This document shows positions 11,054 through 24,300 of a stretch of 64,000 nucleotides of DNA, in pieces. Position 1 is the stretch's first letter. Every line of letters starts with the position of its first letter. Source of the stretch: Diospyros lotus. Taxonomy: Eukaryota > Streptophyta > Magnoliopsida > Ericales > Ebenaceae. The position numbers and the translations under genes are program-made. Where the stretch lies: assembly GCF_014633365.1 (NCBI RefSeq), contig NC_068349.1:31882753-31946752 (forward strand), in the 5' to 3' direction. A model generated the notes under the pieces. The model did no database searches. It was not told the DNA's origin and saw nothing but the letters and a program-made list of their open reading frames with translations.

Positions 11054-12797
11054 AATAAATCTCGTTTATAAAATAAATTAATAAAAATGTATTTATTAAA
11101 GATGAGTATATTCTTCTACTTTTGGTTTTATTTGATCACAATGCAAAGCTTTTTATCTATAGGAAAGAGGGAAAGTGGCTTAAAAGCCAGTTTGGGAGTG
11201 AGAATGGAATGGGAAATGCAAATCTATCATCTATCATCATGTTCATGTGTCCATGTTACCATTCACACATACAAAGCATCAACTTTTGTTGGAATTTAAA
11301 ACCAAACATTTGTCTTCTTCTTTTCTTGTCTCCCTTTTCATTTCCCCCACCCCCACCTATCCACCTAGACTAAATTTTGACAACTTTATTGGATTTTTTC
11401 AAAATTTGTCATTGAAAACTCATTGACATCTCTAATCACTAGTCTCGTCATGTTCGTTCTGTCAATTTTCTCATGAAAAATACATCTTTCCTTTTTAATA
11501 TTTTTTTAAAAAAAATCACGTGAGACTGACAATCCCTATAATAGTTGTCATTAATCTTCTATTTCGATCAATATGAACTCGGGCATCTATCTATTAAGAA
11601 ATTTTGAATTTGAAATCTTTTTCTTTGAAAAGTACCGACTAACTTCCACTAATCTTGTTTTGTTTTTAAAAATTACCAAAAACATAAAAGCTTAGCACCT
11701 CACGTTGACCATTTACTTGGTCCAAGAAGTGGTCAAAATTGTAACCTAGGTTTATCCATAAGGGTATGGTGGCGGCCTAGCAATTAATTGTGTGCTTTGA
11801 TCTTGATTATGATTTTGATTTGGAAGCATGCTTTCATACTCCGGTTGACTTTGGGAGAGGTTAACTTCTACAACTACAATCATAAATTAAAAAGAGAATA
11901 ATCTTACTATTGCCAAGTTGTGAAGTGACCCAAAAAATAATTAAAAGACCCCAATTTTGGGGCACTTACAAGGGTCTTAACTCTAACTTATGAAATTACA
12001 CGTGATTATAGTTCAATAATAATAATAACAATGAAGACAGACTTGAGAGTCAAAGAAGGGGTACTTAGTCCTTGGAAGCAGCCAGAAGGGTGGACCCCTG
12101 TCCCTGATTGCAGCAACTCTGGGGTCGCTTCCCCTCAAGCAATGCTTTTTGGCTTCCTCCCATATATATATATATACAATCTTCCTTTGAATGCTTTCAA
12201 GATAAGATCATCTTCCCATTCTTCCTTTCCTTTGTGTTTCCTTTCTTTTGAATAAAGGAAAGGCTATATATATAGTGATGTTGTCTGTCACAAACCTCTT
12301 AACCTACTACTACCCACCTTGGGTGATGGGAAAACGTTATTATAGCAATTATTTTAATAATAATAATAATAGTTTATGTAAGTAAGATTTTAGTGGGTCC
12401 AAGCATTTAGCACACTTTGCTTCTGTTCTGGGTATTGATTATTGTCCTTTCTCTTCATTTTTCTTAAGAAAATGTGGGCATATTCTTCTCTGCATCCTCC
12501 CTATTCCAAGCTTTCTATTTTGCCATTGTATTGTAGCAACACTCTCTCTTATCTCATAGACACATCTCAAGAATTCCAAGTACAAGATGCCTCCCAATCG
12601 GCTCCATGTCCATTCATAAATCCTCCAAAGGCAACAACACATCTCTTTGAACATGAAGTCTCAATAGTGAGTGAACACAACATATATATATATATATATG
12701 CACTTATATTTTCAAAGAGAAATAATGATTCATGGATACTCAAAGTAATAATTAAAATTGTGAATGTAAATTAACTATGTGTAATCGAGTTCTGTTC

Positions 12798-13242
12798 TGT
12801 TGGGATTTTTAGCAAGAAATCTTAATTAGTTTTGAAAATTATTTCTTATTCTTAATTGATTTCTTGTTTAGTTTGTAATTCTATTTTATAGTCAGTTATA
12901 AATTATTGTTAGATAAAGAAATCTTAGTTTTGGTAAACAAGGAAACCTTAACCTTGTTGAACAAGGAAACTAGTATATAATAAGATGGTTGGTTTGTTAA
13001 TCAAAGAGTGCAAATCACTTGTGAGAGATCACCGAGAGTTAAAAATTGGGTGTAATTGGGACTTGGGTTTAGAAAGAGAATATTGGACTTTGTAGTTGTA
13101 AACTTTACTATATAGTGATATTTTTTCTCTGTCGTCTTGACAATCGTGATTTTTCCCTATTAGAGTTTTTTACGTAAAATCTCTTGTATTTGATTGTGAT
13201 CGGATTATTTTTTATTTCTCATATTATTTTTTCCCTTCAACA
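12798..13242. mobile_element. solo copia LTR with perfect target duplication
   Basis: A 445 bp block starting TGTTGGGATTT and ending CCTTCAACA, flanked by TGTTC at 12793-12797 and 13243-13247. The uninterrupted site is visible in unit A at 8801-8816, where a single TGTTC joins the two flanks. That shows both the exact insertion and that it happened after the tandem duplication. No internal domain remains, so it is a solo LTR left by recombination. Confidence 0.92.
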
Positions 13243-14146
13243 TGTTCAGACTTGATTTGTTTATATTTTATGATATTGACACTCAATTTGTTTATGAGTC
13301 AAAGTATCAAACTTTATAAGGATTGTTCAGACAATGTTTATCAACATATTATGGTACTTGAGTTTGACTTGTTTAACTTAAATGAGTTAATGAGGATGTT
13401 AACGTGCTTGTTTACAAATCAAGCAATGAACGAATTTTTGTTAGGCAACAAATCAAGCGATGAAGAAAACTTGGAACAAAATCACACATTCACAAGACCG
13501 AATTTATGTGGTTCGATAAAAAACACATATATCCACGACTACACTAGATATTTTTTCACTATTTGAGAATGTTAACTTTATAGAAATTATGCCCATGCAT
13601 TTATATACGAAGATTGGGTTAAAAATAAAACTCCTAGTTCAGGCCTATTTAGGTTTAGAATTTAGAAATCTACCACCAAGCCCCTAGAAGGGGCACTACT
13701 CTCTTGACCCTTGCTCGCTAATTGGGTAGCCAGACCTTGTATCAACTCTACATAAGTGTCATAAATCAAATCAGATTTCACATCTCTAATAATTTTAGTT
13801 GAACTGTTAATGACTTTATGTATAAACAATAAATAAAATTGTTCATCAAATTAATCGATTTGACCAAATTCATGTTCCAAACTTTGTTTAAATTTGTTTA
13901 ATAGATTAATAAATAGATATGATGGAACTCGTTTACAAGTTGTTTAGGGTTGGTTTGAGGGGATTGTCAATTTTTAGTTTTGTATGTTTATTGTTTATTT
14001 TTATTAAAAAATAAAAATTAAGTATATTATATGATAATGAAATCGATTTTTTTTTTAAAAAGCTAAACATATTGTTTAGTGCAAAAAGATATGAGTTTGA
14101 AGGTGAATAGTAAGTTAAATAATAAGCAATAATTGAATATTATTAT

Positions 14147-14410
14147 TATTTTTTTGTAATATAGAAATCGAGAGATCCTCGATACACAACACACTTTGGC
14201 CTGAACTCTCATATCCTTTCTATAAACCACAGTCTACCTTTTTCAACTAATGGGCAGGACGGGTAAATTCTGGTCAAAACCTTAGCGCTGGCTTTTCAAA
14301 TAGACATATATAATATATTATATGCACAGATCTATACTTGAACCCACAATCTTAAGGCACCCAAGCTCTCAAACATGTGCATAAGATCGTTTGTGCTACC
14401 CCGAGGGGTT
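14147..14410 (-). mobile_element. SINE copy in unit B
   Basis: This is the counterpart of the unit A SINE, carried here by the tandem duplication. The T-rich tail lies near 14150 and the B-box complement TACTTGAACCC near 14335. CTACCCCGAGGGGTT (14396-14410) is at the head. The right target duplication of unit A is missing here: the flank is AAAGAGTTGAG, so a small deletion followed. Confidence 0.75.
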
Positions 14411-14827
14411 AAAGAGTTGAGATGTCAATGCATATAATTGCTTTGTCCTAATCACTAAAAATAATAATTTTGTGAGATTTACAATATTAATTTAGATAGC
14501 AACTATCTTAGAAGTTACAACACAATGAGTTTACAATCATTTTGCGGTTATTAAATGGCTAAAAAATTAAATTGATTCAAATAAAAATTATTTTAAGATT
14601 ATGAAATACTTAATGAGAGTTTAAAAATAATAAAATAAAATGAGTTTGTGATCAAGGAACGCGGGTTGTTGGATTGGCTTTTGACCTATTACAACTCGAG
14701 CTAAGTCAACATGATTGATATCTCTAGTAAAGCGAAAATCAATGACAATAGTTAAGTATCAATGTGAGCGTAACATTGAATGAAATTGAAAAGTGCTCAA
14801 AACTCAAAACGAAAATGAAAACACTAT

Positions 14828-16320
14828 CAAATGGACATTAACAAGAGTATTGGTTCGTTTACACTCTTAGATAGTATTTGTTAATCAAGATATATACTGA
14901 AAAAAAATGAGATATGAAAAATATTTTAGACAAAAAGTATTTTTTATTGTATTTGTTAAATTTATCTGACTACTTTTAAAAAAGAAGTCACATGACTTCT
15001 TATATGCAATTTTTTAGATAAATTTATCTTGAACCTTACAGATAATAAAAAATGACATATATGTCTTCCAGTGCATTCTAAAAAATTTAATAAATAGTTT
15101 GATAAAAATTTTAGAATATTTCCTAACTTTATCTTAACTATTCCATATTTTAGTTTAGAAAATATTTTAATCTTATCTTAATACAATCTTATTTTACTTA
15201 TTTTAACAAACGTTACCTTAATAATAAATATCGTATATAAAATAAATTAATAAAAAATTATTTATTATAGATAAATATATTCTTTTACTTTTGGTTTTAT
15301 TTGATCACAATGCAAAGCTCTTTTTATCTCTAAGAAAGAGGGAAGGTGGCTTAAAAGCCAAGTTTTGAAGTGTGAATGGAATGGGAAATGCAAATCTATT
15401 ATCTATTATCTATGATCATGTTCATGTGTCCATGTTTCCCTCTACACATACAAAGTACCAACTTTTGTTGGAATTTAAAGCCAAACATTTGTCTTCTTCT
15501 TCTCTTACTCTGTCTCCCCTTTTCACTTCCCCCACCCCTACCCATCCACCTGGACTAAATTTTGACAAATTTACTGGTTTTTTTTTAAATTTGTTATTGA
15601 AAACTCACTGACATCTCTAATCACTAGTCTCATCGTGTTCGTTCGGTCAATTTTTTCATAAAAAATACATCTTTCTTTTTTAATATTTTTCTTAAAAAAA
15701 CTCACTTGAGACTGACAATCTTTATAATAGTTGTAATTAATCTTCTATTTCGATCAATATAGATTCGGGCATCTATCTATTAAGAAACTTTGAATTCAAA
15801 ATCTTTTTCCTTTGAAAATGACCACTTAACTTTCACTAATCTTGTTTTATTTTTAAAAACTACCAAAAACATAAAAGCTTAGCACCTCACGTTGACCATT
15901 TACTTGGTCAAAGAAGTGGTCAAAATTGTAACCTAAGGTTTATCCATATGGATATGGTGGCGGCCTAGCAATTAATTGTGTGCTTTGATTTTGATTTTGA
16001 TTATGATTTTGATTTGGAAGCATGTTTTCATACTCCGGTTGACTATGGGAGAGGCTGACTACTCCTACAACTACAATCACAAATTAAAAAGAGAATAATC
16101 TTACTATTGCCAAGTTGTTAAGTGACCCAAAAAAGAATTAAAAGACCCCAATTTTGGGGCACTTACATGTGATTATAGTTCAATAATAATAATGAAGACA
16201 GACTTGAGAGTCAAAGAAGGGGTACTTAGTCCTTGGAAGCAGCCAAAAGGGCGGACCCCTATCCCTGATTGCAGCAACCCTGTGGTCGCTTTCCCCTCAA
16301 GCAAAGCTTTTTGGCTTCCT

Positions 16321-16354
<34 letters not shown>

Positions 16355-16575
16355 CTTCCTCTGAATGCTTTCAAGATAAGATCATCATCCCATCTTCCTT
16401 TCCTTTGTGTTTCCTTTCTTTTGAATAAAGAAAAGGCTCCCTAAAATGTATTGCCTTTCAATTCAGACCCGAAAAGTGAAAAGTTTCCCGGATCGGGTCC
16501 TTTTAAAAATATCATAGTCAATTTGATTCTGATAATTTTTAAATATATTAGTTTGGATAATCGTTTTAAAAGTAT
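14828..16575. repeat. tandem unit C of the array, truncated
   Basis: The third copy follows unit B directly and matches its first 1.6 kb: MITE at 14870-15217, then the TTTCATACTCCGGTTGACT region near 16030, then the conserved block at 16196-16440. It also retains the segment lost from B (matching A at 8085-8200). Homology stops near 16560-16575, about 690 bp upstream of the bHLH start codon. The array therefore abuts that gene's promoter. Confidence 0.85.
14870..15217. mobile_element. PIF/Harbinger-like MITE with TTA target duplication, unit C copy
   Basis: A 348 bp element with ends GATAGTATTTGTTAA and TTAACAAACGTTACC, inverted relative to each other, flanked by TTA at 14867-14869 and 15218-15220. 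A 3 bp TTA/TAA duplication and GTTTG-type terminal repeats are hallmarks of Tourist-like, PIF/Harbinger-derived MITEs. There is no transposase. Related internal sequence (AAAAAATTTAATAAAT then TTGATAAAAATTTT) recurs near 52480 and 54090. Confidence 0.82.
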
Positions 16576-16987
16576 AGTGATGAGTTGAGTTTCGAAACAA
16601 AGAGTTAATAGTTTAAATTAATAAAAAATGTGAAATGAAATTATATTATATGATATTTATATATATATATATATTATTTGGCTCTGAAATGAAGTATAAT
16701 TTGATTTCATTTTCAAAGAAATAAATGGAAGAGACAAAAAGGGGAAATCGGGGCGATTATGTTTGTTTGGAATAATTTGGTCAAAATAAATACACGCTGA
16801 TTACCCGCCGGTCATCCACAAAACCATATCACCGCATAATGGCAATTCCTCGTAAATAGCGCCGAATCTCGAGGGCAAAATATGAAAGTCCATTCCAATC
16901 AATAAATATCCATCCTCAGGCTGTACCAAATACGGCGTGCTCTTTGCCATTTCTAGGCTTCTCTTTCAGAAATAGAAACCAGGACAC

Positions 16988-17023
<36 letters not shown>

Positions 17024-17261
17024 TGTTGATTCCAGTGTTGAAGCTGATTCTGAAGCAAGCACAGTCGAGTGAAAGATCAACGCGATTCAGGTTCTTGATT
17101 TCGGCGTTCGAATAGAAGGTGTTGTTGAGCGAGGGTTCAGCTCAACTGGATTCGTTTTCTTGATTTCAGCGCTGAAAGAAAAAAGCTGATTTCGAGGCCG
17201 AGCGGTTGGTGGAATCTGAGGAGCTTTCTCGATTTCAGCGTTGAGAGCTGAATTTCAAGGT
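16576..17261 (+). promoter_or_regulatory. upstream region and 5' UTR of the bHLH gene
   Basis: This interval joins the truncated tandem unit to the bHLH start. It holds an AT run at 16657-16675 and a CT microsatellite at 16991-17019, which probably lies in the 5' UTR, as is common in plant leaders. No obvious TATA box at a convincing distance could be fixed. No coding sequence is seen. Confidence 0.45.
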
Positions 17262-19619
17262 ATGTACGGTGTAGGGAGCTCGCAGGCGATTTCGCGGGAC
17301 GCGAATCTCTTGTTCTCGACCACTCTGAAAAACGCAGACGGAGAATTGCTCAAGAACAGAGAGTTCGGAAGCCTAGATCCGTATCAGCAGCAGCAGCAGC
17401 AGCTGAGCTCCGGCTTGTCGCGGTTCCGCTCGGCTCCGAGCTCGTTCTTTGCGGGACTCCTCCATGGCGGCCTGGACTTTCTCGGTCACCAGCAATCGAA
17501 TAGTCCCGTACCGGAGGCCATGTTGGCGAGTTTCTTCTCCGGCAATGGCGATTCTGAGCCTCAGGATCTGCAGTTCCCGGCGGTTGTAAAGCCCGAGACG
17601 CCGGAGCAGATGATTTACCGAAGTTCAGGGGATCAACGTGATCCGGGTAGATCAGAGAGCGGTGATGCTAATCTCGACGGATTGTATAAGAATTCGGTGC
17701 AAGGAAGGATCAGCAGTAGTGGTGATTGCTCGAATTTGATCAGGCAGAGCAGCTCTCCGGCTGGGTTTTTCTCTGAAAATGGTACCCGCCTTTCGTTTTC
17801 TTGCTCCTAATTTCCTGGCTCTGTTTTTGTTTTTTACTATTTTCAAATGCTAAAAGAATTGGAAACATCTTGTAACCATAACCAATGCGGCCCCTACTTT
17901 GCTATTTGTGTCTACTTGTTTCCCCCCCTTTTTTCCTGCTTGGTTGGATTTGGAAGTAGAAATCAAATTAATTAAGAAGGCTTGAGCTTCTAGCTTCCTT
18001 TTCGATATGGGGAAAGTTGATTTCCCTTTCATTTTCTTCTTTGGGGTTGAATTGAAGTGTCCTTGGAAATGAATCTTCAACATTTTAGATCTACTCGTGG
18101 AACTTTGACTGTGCTGTTGCCCGCCCAGCATTTTTTAAGCAATTCTATTACCAGATCCTATGAGAGAATTCAGCAACCTATTTATCGACACTAGACAATG
18201 AGCTTTTACTGTCAACATTATGAAATTGATCACAATTTTAGTTTCTTTTGTACTTCTGTAATTGATGCCACTTCAAGAGTTGGTTTGTGAACAGTTTGAA
18301 TAAATTGTAGGATTTGGTGTGATGACAGATGCGGGAGGTTTCAGAGAGCGTAATGGTACTGATGGAAAAGCCGGCGCAGTTAGTAGGTTGAATGATCATA
18401 TTAACTTCTCATCCCTGCCATCTTCTGGTTCGAGGCTCCTGCCTTGTATTGCTGAAAATGGGAACGAACAGAGTGGGGACTTAGGTAACGGCAACAGCAG
18501 CAGTCGGTCTTTTATACCCAACTTTCAAAATGATTCTTGGAATGCTGGGCTCACTGGCCCAAAAAGAAACAGGGATGGTGATGAGAGGGAGCTTTCTGGT
18601 TTCAGTTCAATAGAAAGCCAGGTAGCATTTGCATATCATTTGTAATTTGTTGTTACCTTTTCCCAATTATGCTACTTAGTCACTGATTTTGAACTTTGTA
18701 TCAGAATCTGGGGTCTAGAAATTACTCTACCGGTTTGACTCATCACTTGAGCTTACCAAGAACGACTGCTGAGATGGCAGCCATTGACAAGTATTTGCAG
18801 TTTCAGCAAGATTCCATCCCTTGCAAGATCCGCGCCAAAAGAGGCTGTGCAACACACCCCCGGAGCATTGCAGAGAGGGTAAGCTCATGAGATATTATTA
18901 TCTTTAAGTGAAAAAATGATGTTACTATTAAGGTAGAATAATGCCCAATGAAAAAGTGTCACCTACACTAGAGATCCATTTCAGTCTAGATAAATAGCAG
19001 TACTGGTTAAGGTAATGGGTTTTGGAATAGTGGGACAAACTTGGAACCAGAACTAACAGAGAAATAAAACTGATGCAAATTAATTTGTTCCTCTAATTGC
19101 GGTGGCTTGCTAACATTCGCAAGATTTAGTTCTGTGGGCCGATTCCTTCTAAAGGAAGGAATTCTCATATGATTGTTTTGATCATTTAAACATGCATCTT
19201 GGGCTTTTCTTGATGGCAGGTTAGAAGAACACGAATAAGCGAGCGAATGAGGAAACTGCAAGAGCTTTTCCCCAACATTGACAAGGTACTACTGCATTTG
19301 TAATTCCAATTACCATTGGGCACATTGAAAGTATGTAACTGGAAACTCAAGCTCTCTGTTTTTTTTCAATGGCGCAGCAAACCAACACAGCAGATATGTT
19401 AGATTTGGCAGTCGAGTACATCAAAGACCTTCAGGAACGGGTTAAGGTAATACAAAATGCAGATTAACCAACCACCCTTCAACCACATCAACCCTATCTC
19501 ATCACACTTCATGCTTTTTTTTTTTTTTTTCCTTTTTTTGGACGCAGACGCTCACTGACACCCGGGCAAGGTGCACGTGTTCGAGTAAGCAGAGACAGTT
19601 TTCGAATGCCACCGCTTGA
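17262..19619 (+). CDS. bHLH transcription factor, FBH/AKS (bHLH130/122-like) group
   Basis: Six exons join in frame: 17262-17781, 18311-18621, 18705-18878, 19220-19285, 19378-19446, 19548-19619, all with GT-AG introns, giving 403 aa. The group's N-terminal motif LSRFRSAPSSFFAGLL is at residues 52-66 and LIRQSSSPAGFF at 159-170. A Q6 run follows Tyr41. The basic region HPRSIAERVRRTRISERM and the helices (ELFPNIDKQTNTADMLDLAV) span about residues 329-380, across exons 3 to 5. An Arg stands where most bHLH proteins have the first contact His, as is usual in this group. Known relatives in Arabidopsis activate CONSTANS (FBH1-4) or stomatal KAT1 and are controlled by ABA-responsive kinases (AKS1-3). 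The nuclear DNA-binding role is inferred from family. I took the ATG at 17262; an in-frame TTG at 17241 is not a credible start. Confidence 0.93.
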
Positions 19620-20322
19620 CTGACTGACTTGCTCGTGTACAGTACAGAGAATAAAAGTAGAGAGAGGAAGAGGAAGCTGCGCCTAATCCAGCTCAAAAAA
19701 TGAGCTGAAAGATGGTATTTACAATTACAACTGAAATAGAAGGCTGGTTTAGTTTCAGCGCAACAAATGTCACGGATCAAGTAGATCAACCAAATGATTC
19801 AGTGGCCTGGCTTGTATAGCAATAACAGAGTAGCTAGCTTTAGCTCGTGTACTCACTCTAAACTGTATGATTTACTTCTACGGAAATAGTTGTTTTGCTG
19901 AGAGGTTGAACCACCTACCTTCTGATTCTGATTCTGATGGTGATGATACTTGCAAGAACAAGTGAGTGGCATAGATGTTATCCCCCTGATTTGTGCCTGT
20001 GATACTACCAAAGCTTTCAACAATTTCCCCTTAGATTTTGTTCTATATATAATGCTGCAACGACAATAACAATTACAAAGCTCATCTTAATCATTAGGTC
20101 ACAGTTGGTTACATGCATTTTTACATCAAATTATCTTTATTTATAATCATATCTTGCATAAATAAAACCATTATTATGTGATATTTGAGGGCTCTCTCTC
20201 TCTCTCTCTCTTACTAAATTTATTATATTTGTTATACTAAACTGTTCGTGTTATAGATATTTTAAAGAAAATAATTTTTTAAAGTTTATTAGAAAAATTA
20301 ATAAAATTACTCATAAACGAAT
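19620..20322. other. 3' flank of the bHLH gene
   Basis: The early part (to about 20100) has the base composition of a 3' UTR, with possible poly(A) signals (AATAAA-like at 20160). A CT microsatellite lies at 20191-20210. The rest is AT-rich and without recognisable genes. Confidence 0.5.
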
Positions 20323-20759
20323 AATGTTTTAAAAATCGGACCGGACAGCGAACCAGCTTATTAATTGGGTCACGGGTCAATTGGTCCGATCGGTTAGAGT
20401 AGAATAGTTCTACCGGATGATGTCATATATATATATATATTTATAATTAAATAATATATATTTGAAATACTAATATTCTATTTATTATTATGAGAAATAT
20501 TATTATTAACTAATATACAACTAATATTTATATATAATTGTTATATATGTTATTATAGAATTAATTAATAATTAAAAATTTAAAAATGAATGAGGATTGA
20601 AAAAAATTGGGGTCAATTCAATTCCCAGTTCAGCGGTCCGATCGAATTTTGACCGAATTGAAAGACATTTGACTTTTTAAGTTAAACTAGACCGGATAGG
20701 CCATCGATTCTCGATTAAATCAGTCCGATCAACCGGTCCAGTTCGATTTTTAAAACATT
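20323..20759. mobile_element. inverted-repeat MITE with CCGGAC-rich ends
   Basis: The left end AATGTTTTAAAAATCGGACC and the right end CGATTTTTAAAACATT are inverted repeats, extended inward by GGACCGGAC against CCGGTCCAGTT. The 437 bp have no coding capacity and carry further CGGTCCGATC-type motifs. I could not find a convincing target duplication, so the superfamily is left open. Confidence 0.72.
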
Positions 20760-21384
20760 GTAAATGAGGGATAATTTTTTCTTTTCCTTTCGTTCACTAT
20801 CCTGTTATCACTTTCTAAAATATAAAATATTATGACATATTTAATTATAAAATTAAAATTTTAAAAATATAACTAGTAAATGGGCTCTAATTTTTTCTTT
20901 TTCTTGAACAAAAAAGAAAACTTTATCAAACTTTCTTTTTTTTCATTGTAACAAAAGAAAATATTCAATTACACAAAATAACTAATGTAATAACATTTTT
21001 AAATTGATAATAATTATTTTTTAATAAATTCCGAAAGTTATTAGTGAAAAAAAAGAGTTCCTAAAGTAATATTTCTCACAGTAATATAAAATTCTTTCTT
21101 TCTAAAGTATTTTAAACTAAAGAAAGAGAAGAGGAAAGATCGAAGAATACAAAATCGAAAGAAACAAAGCCATTGACGCGGTTGGTCCCTTTTCTATTGC
21201 ACGTCGTCTCTCTCTCCTTCTCTCTGTATTCGAATATCACACGGATTCAGCTGTCTTCTCTGAGCTTTGCTCGATCCACTGTTGTGTGGATCTCTCTTCT
21301 CTCAACTTTTTGCTTTCAAATTTCCAACTTCTGGATCTTTCGTTGGACTTCGGTCGATATACGTACATACATACGCCGAGGGAC
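20760..21384 (+). promoter_or_regulatory. upstream region and 5' UTR of the Rab gene
   Basis: AT-rich to about 21115, then a leader-like segment with CT-rich stretches (21207-21228) before the ATG at 21385. Open frames here in other phases are not supported. No further gene is seen. Confidence 0.45.
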
Positions 21385-24300
21385 ATGTCGAATTTGTACG
21401 GAGATTTCAACCAGAAGATCGATTACGTCTTCAAGATCGTGTTGATTGGGGACTCCGCCGTCGGCAAATCGCAGCTCTTGTCCCGGTTTTCGAGGAACGA
21501 GTTCAGCTTGGACTCCAAGTCCACCATTGGGGTTGAGTTTCAGTCCAAGACGATCGTCGTCGATCACAAGACCGTCAAGGCTCAGATTTGGGACACGGCT
21601 GGTCAGGAAAGGTAATTAGCCCCTTGTTTGATACTCAGAATATGGTACAGTTCCGCTTCGACCACCGTAGCAAGTGATTTCTTTCTTAATTTCTTTCGAT
21701 TTTGTCTGTGGTTGAATATATTTGTGAAGTCACTGTGTTCTTGGATTGGGCTTGACCTGGGGAGATGTGTGGACATGGATTACGCATTTGTTTGATAGAG
21801 TGACTAGCCATCGCTGAGAAAACTGTTGCTTGGATGCCAATTTAGCTATCAGTAACTCTGTAATCGCATAGTCCCCTGCACTTTGCCTGATGACGAGCTT
21901 AGTGTTTGTCTTGATTATTCAAACACGATATTCCAATGCTTAGTCCTTCCACGAGGCCTAGGAACAAAGCTTGGTGGAGCGATTTGGTGATTTTCTAAAT
22001 TGTTTCATCAGGATGTTCGAATTTCCAGTTTGGAAATTGCAGTGGGAGATGCCCAGTATCTAACTATTGATACTTTCTGGTCTTTTACAACCACCGCTGT
22101 ACTAGCTAACAGCAACAGCCATCTGGCTATATTTCCCACTAACATACATCCAGAGATAAGAACTTGATAGGATTGCATTTGGTAAATGGACCATATGTGC
22201 TAATAAGTACTACACAATTCTTGGGCGGTGCATATCAAGGCCAGATAGTGAGTGTCTCTTAACTGGAGCATTCCATTGTTTGGAGTGTAGGAGCACACAA
22301 CTTATGTAATACTTACTTTTTTTCTTATTTGTTGACTTCTTGGGAAAACAATGGTTCCAATGATCTTGTGGCATATGTTAAATACATGTTCCATGATCTT
22401 TCTGGCTATGGTGCTATGAAGAACCTTGGAGAAGCAACTAGGGGTTTAATATCCTTGAATGCATACACTACTTGCTCCCTTGACCAGTTGAATAAATATC
22501 TTTAGTAATGTCAAAAAAGCTAACCTCTGCAAAGGATAGTATGAACCTTTAGAGATAGGACATCTTTCCTAGAAACCACTTTCTTTACTTACTGTCTTCA
22601 ATTTTGGGGAACTCGTCCTTCAGATTGCTTCAGTCTTTGCAGGGTTAGGTTCAACTTCTTGTTGAAGTATTATACACCCTACGAACTTCCCAAAAAATTT
22701 AGCAAAGGCATATTTGTAGGGGATTTTCGGTAGTTTGTTCCACCATCATCTATGAAATATTATTATTAGATTATGGATATGGTTAGTTGTCACCTTGGAT
22801 TTCATTACCAAGTTATCCATTTTGAACTCCAAAGTGCAAATACGGATGGGATATGAAATCAAAAGCCATTGGCAGGTGGGTAGGCATTTGTTAGCTCGAG
22901 GTACATGATGCCACATGAAAGGGTTCCAATTGACATTCTGATGTTCATTGGCACATCATTTTTCATCTTTATCTGATTTGAACTGTTGAATTCATCTTAA
23001 AATTAAAGATTTCCATGCCTAACCCTTTTGTCAATGATGGGATCAATATTCGAGGAATGAAAATAATCTTTCAATCTGGCCTTATTGTGATGTCTTAAGT
23101 CAAAGAAAACTAACAATGCCTTCTAAATGATACAGTGCTAGCTCACCAACAAAAATCCCAATTAAAGAATTATCACTCTCACAACCAAGAAATTTGCTAC
23201 GAAGAAAAGGCCTCTCAAAGGTCAGATTTATAAAACAAAACTCCCGTGATGAATATAAAGAATGAAACTAAAATACTCTCAAAAAGATGATTAACTTGCA
23301 GGCATACTCATTGAATGCTTGAATGTAATGTAGGGTTGTGTGCACTTTGTTCTTCTTTAGTTAATTTGCCTTTTTCTCTTCAACTTTAAGAGAGTGTAAA
23401 GGGAATAAAGGATGTCTATCCCTGAAATATTGAGAGATTATGTCAAATTAAAAAATTTAGATTGTCAGTGCCTAATAGTCAACTATGATATCAACTAACC
23501 AGCTCTTAAGGTCAGTTGTCCATTGTGGCAATTGACTGTTTAGTCAACCTTGAACGAAAAGAGAGTGCATAACTGGAAAGTCACTTGTCTACTTGGACAG
23601 TTGACTGTGCAAACTGGTGACCATCTTACCCCTGTTGTTGCCTTACATAGTTGAGTAGAGGTGTTGAGTAAAGGCTAAAAAATTTCTAATCTCTATACAG
23701 CGTCAACTGGTTTGTCCATTTACTGTTCTCAAATTTGAAGGAAATGTCCTCACTTTGCTTTAAATTATATTTTAATCTCCATTTACTTAAGATGTAAATG
23801 TAAAGAAGGAAGTATTCCCCCCATTGGGATTCAATAAAAATATAAAAAAAAAAGAACAAAAGGTTAAATTTTGATTCCTAGTGCAAATTCGCAAACTTCC
23901 TGCAATTTAGCATTTTTTCATCTTTAAGACATGGGGTCTCTTGTTTCTCAGAAATACTTCGAAAAATGTTTGACAAACCATCCCTACCTTTAGCTAAAAA
24001 CTGTCAAATTTTCTTCTCAATTTATTTATTTATTTTTATACCTTCTATTATATGGGTCATTCTCCCCAAGTTGGAAAAATTTTAAGAATCTTAACCACAA
24101 TATTCCAATATAGTGATACCTTATTCTAACCTCTCTATCATTAGTGCCTATCATGTCCATGGGCGTACTTATTTATATTCATTTATTCACAATATGTTTT
24201 GGTATATCAAAACCAAACTAGTGTGAATGCACTAGTTTCATTTTTTATTTATTTGCTTGTTAATACAGACTCTTAGCATGACATGGGATATGATGGCCAT

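Larger units (their letters stand above)
10636..14827. repeat. tandem unit B of the array
   Basis: The second copy contains the full MITE at 10678-11053, the conserved block at 12030-12260, a 445 bp solo LTR at 12798-13242 absent from unit A, and a SINE copy at about 14147-14410. Compared with A and C it lacks about 150 bp just after 12260. Its junction with A keeps register: both units end in the same GTGCT(A/C)AAAACTCAAAACG stretch and both starts share CAAATGGACATTAA. This is unequal-exchange style tandem duplication. No coding gene is seen. Confidence 0.88.

Noticed and set aside
17241..17261. Extended bHLH N-terminus from a TTG codon
   Set aside because: Plant initiation at TTG is unlikely and a good ATG follows at 17262 with a family-like N-terminus.
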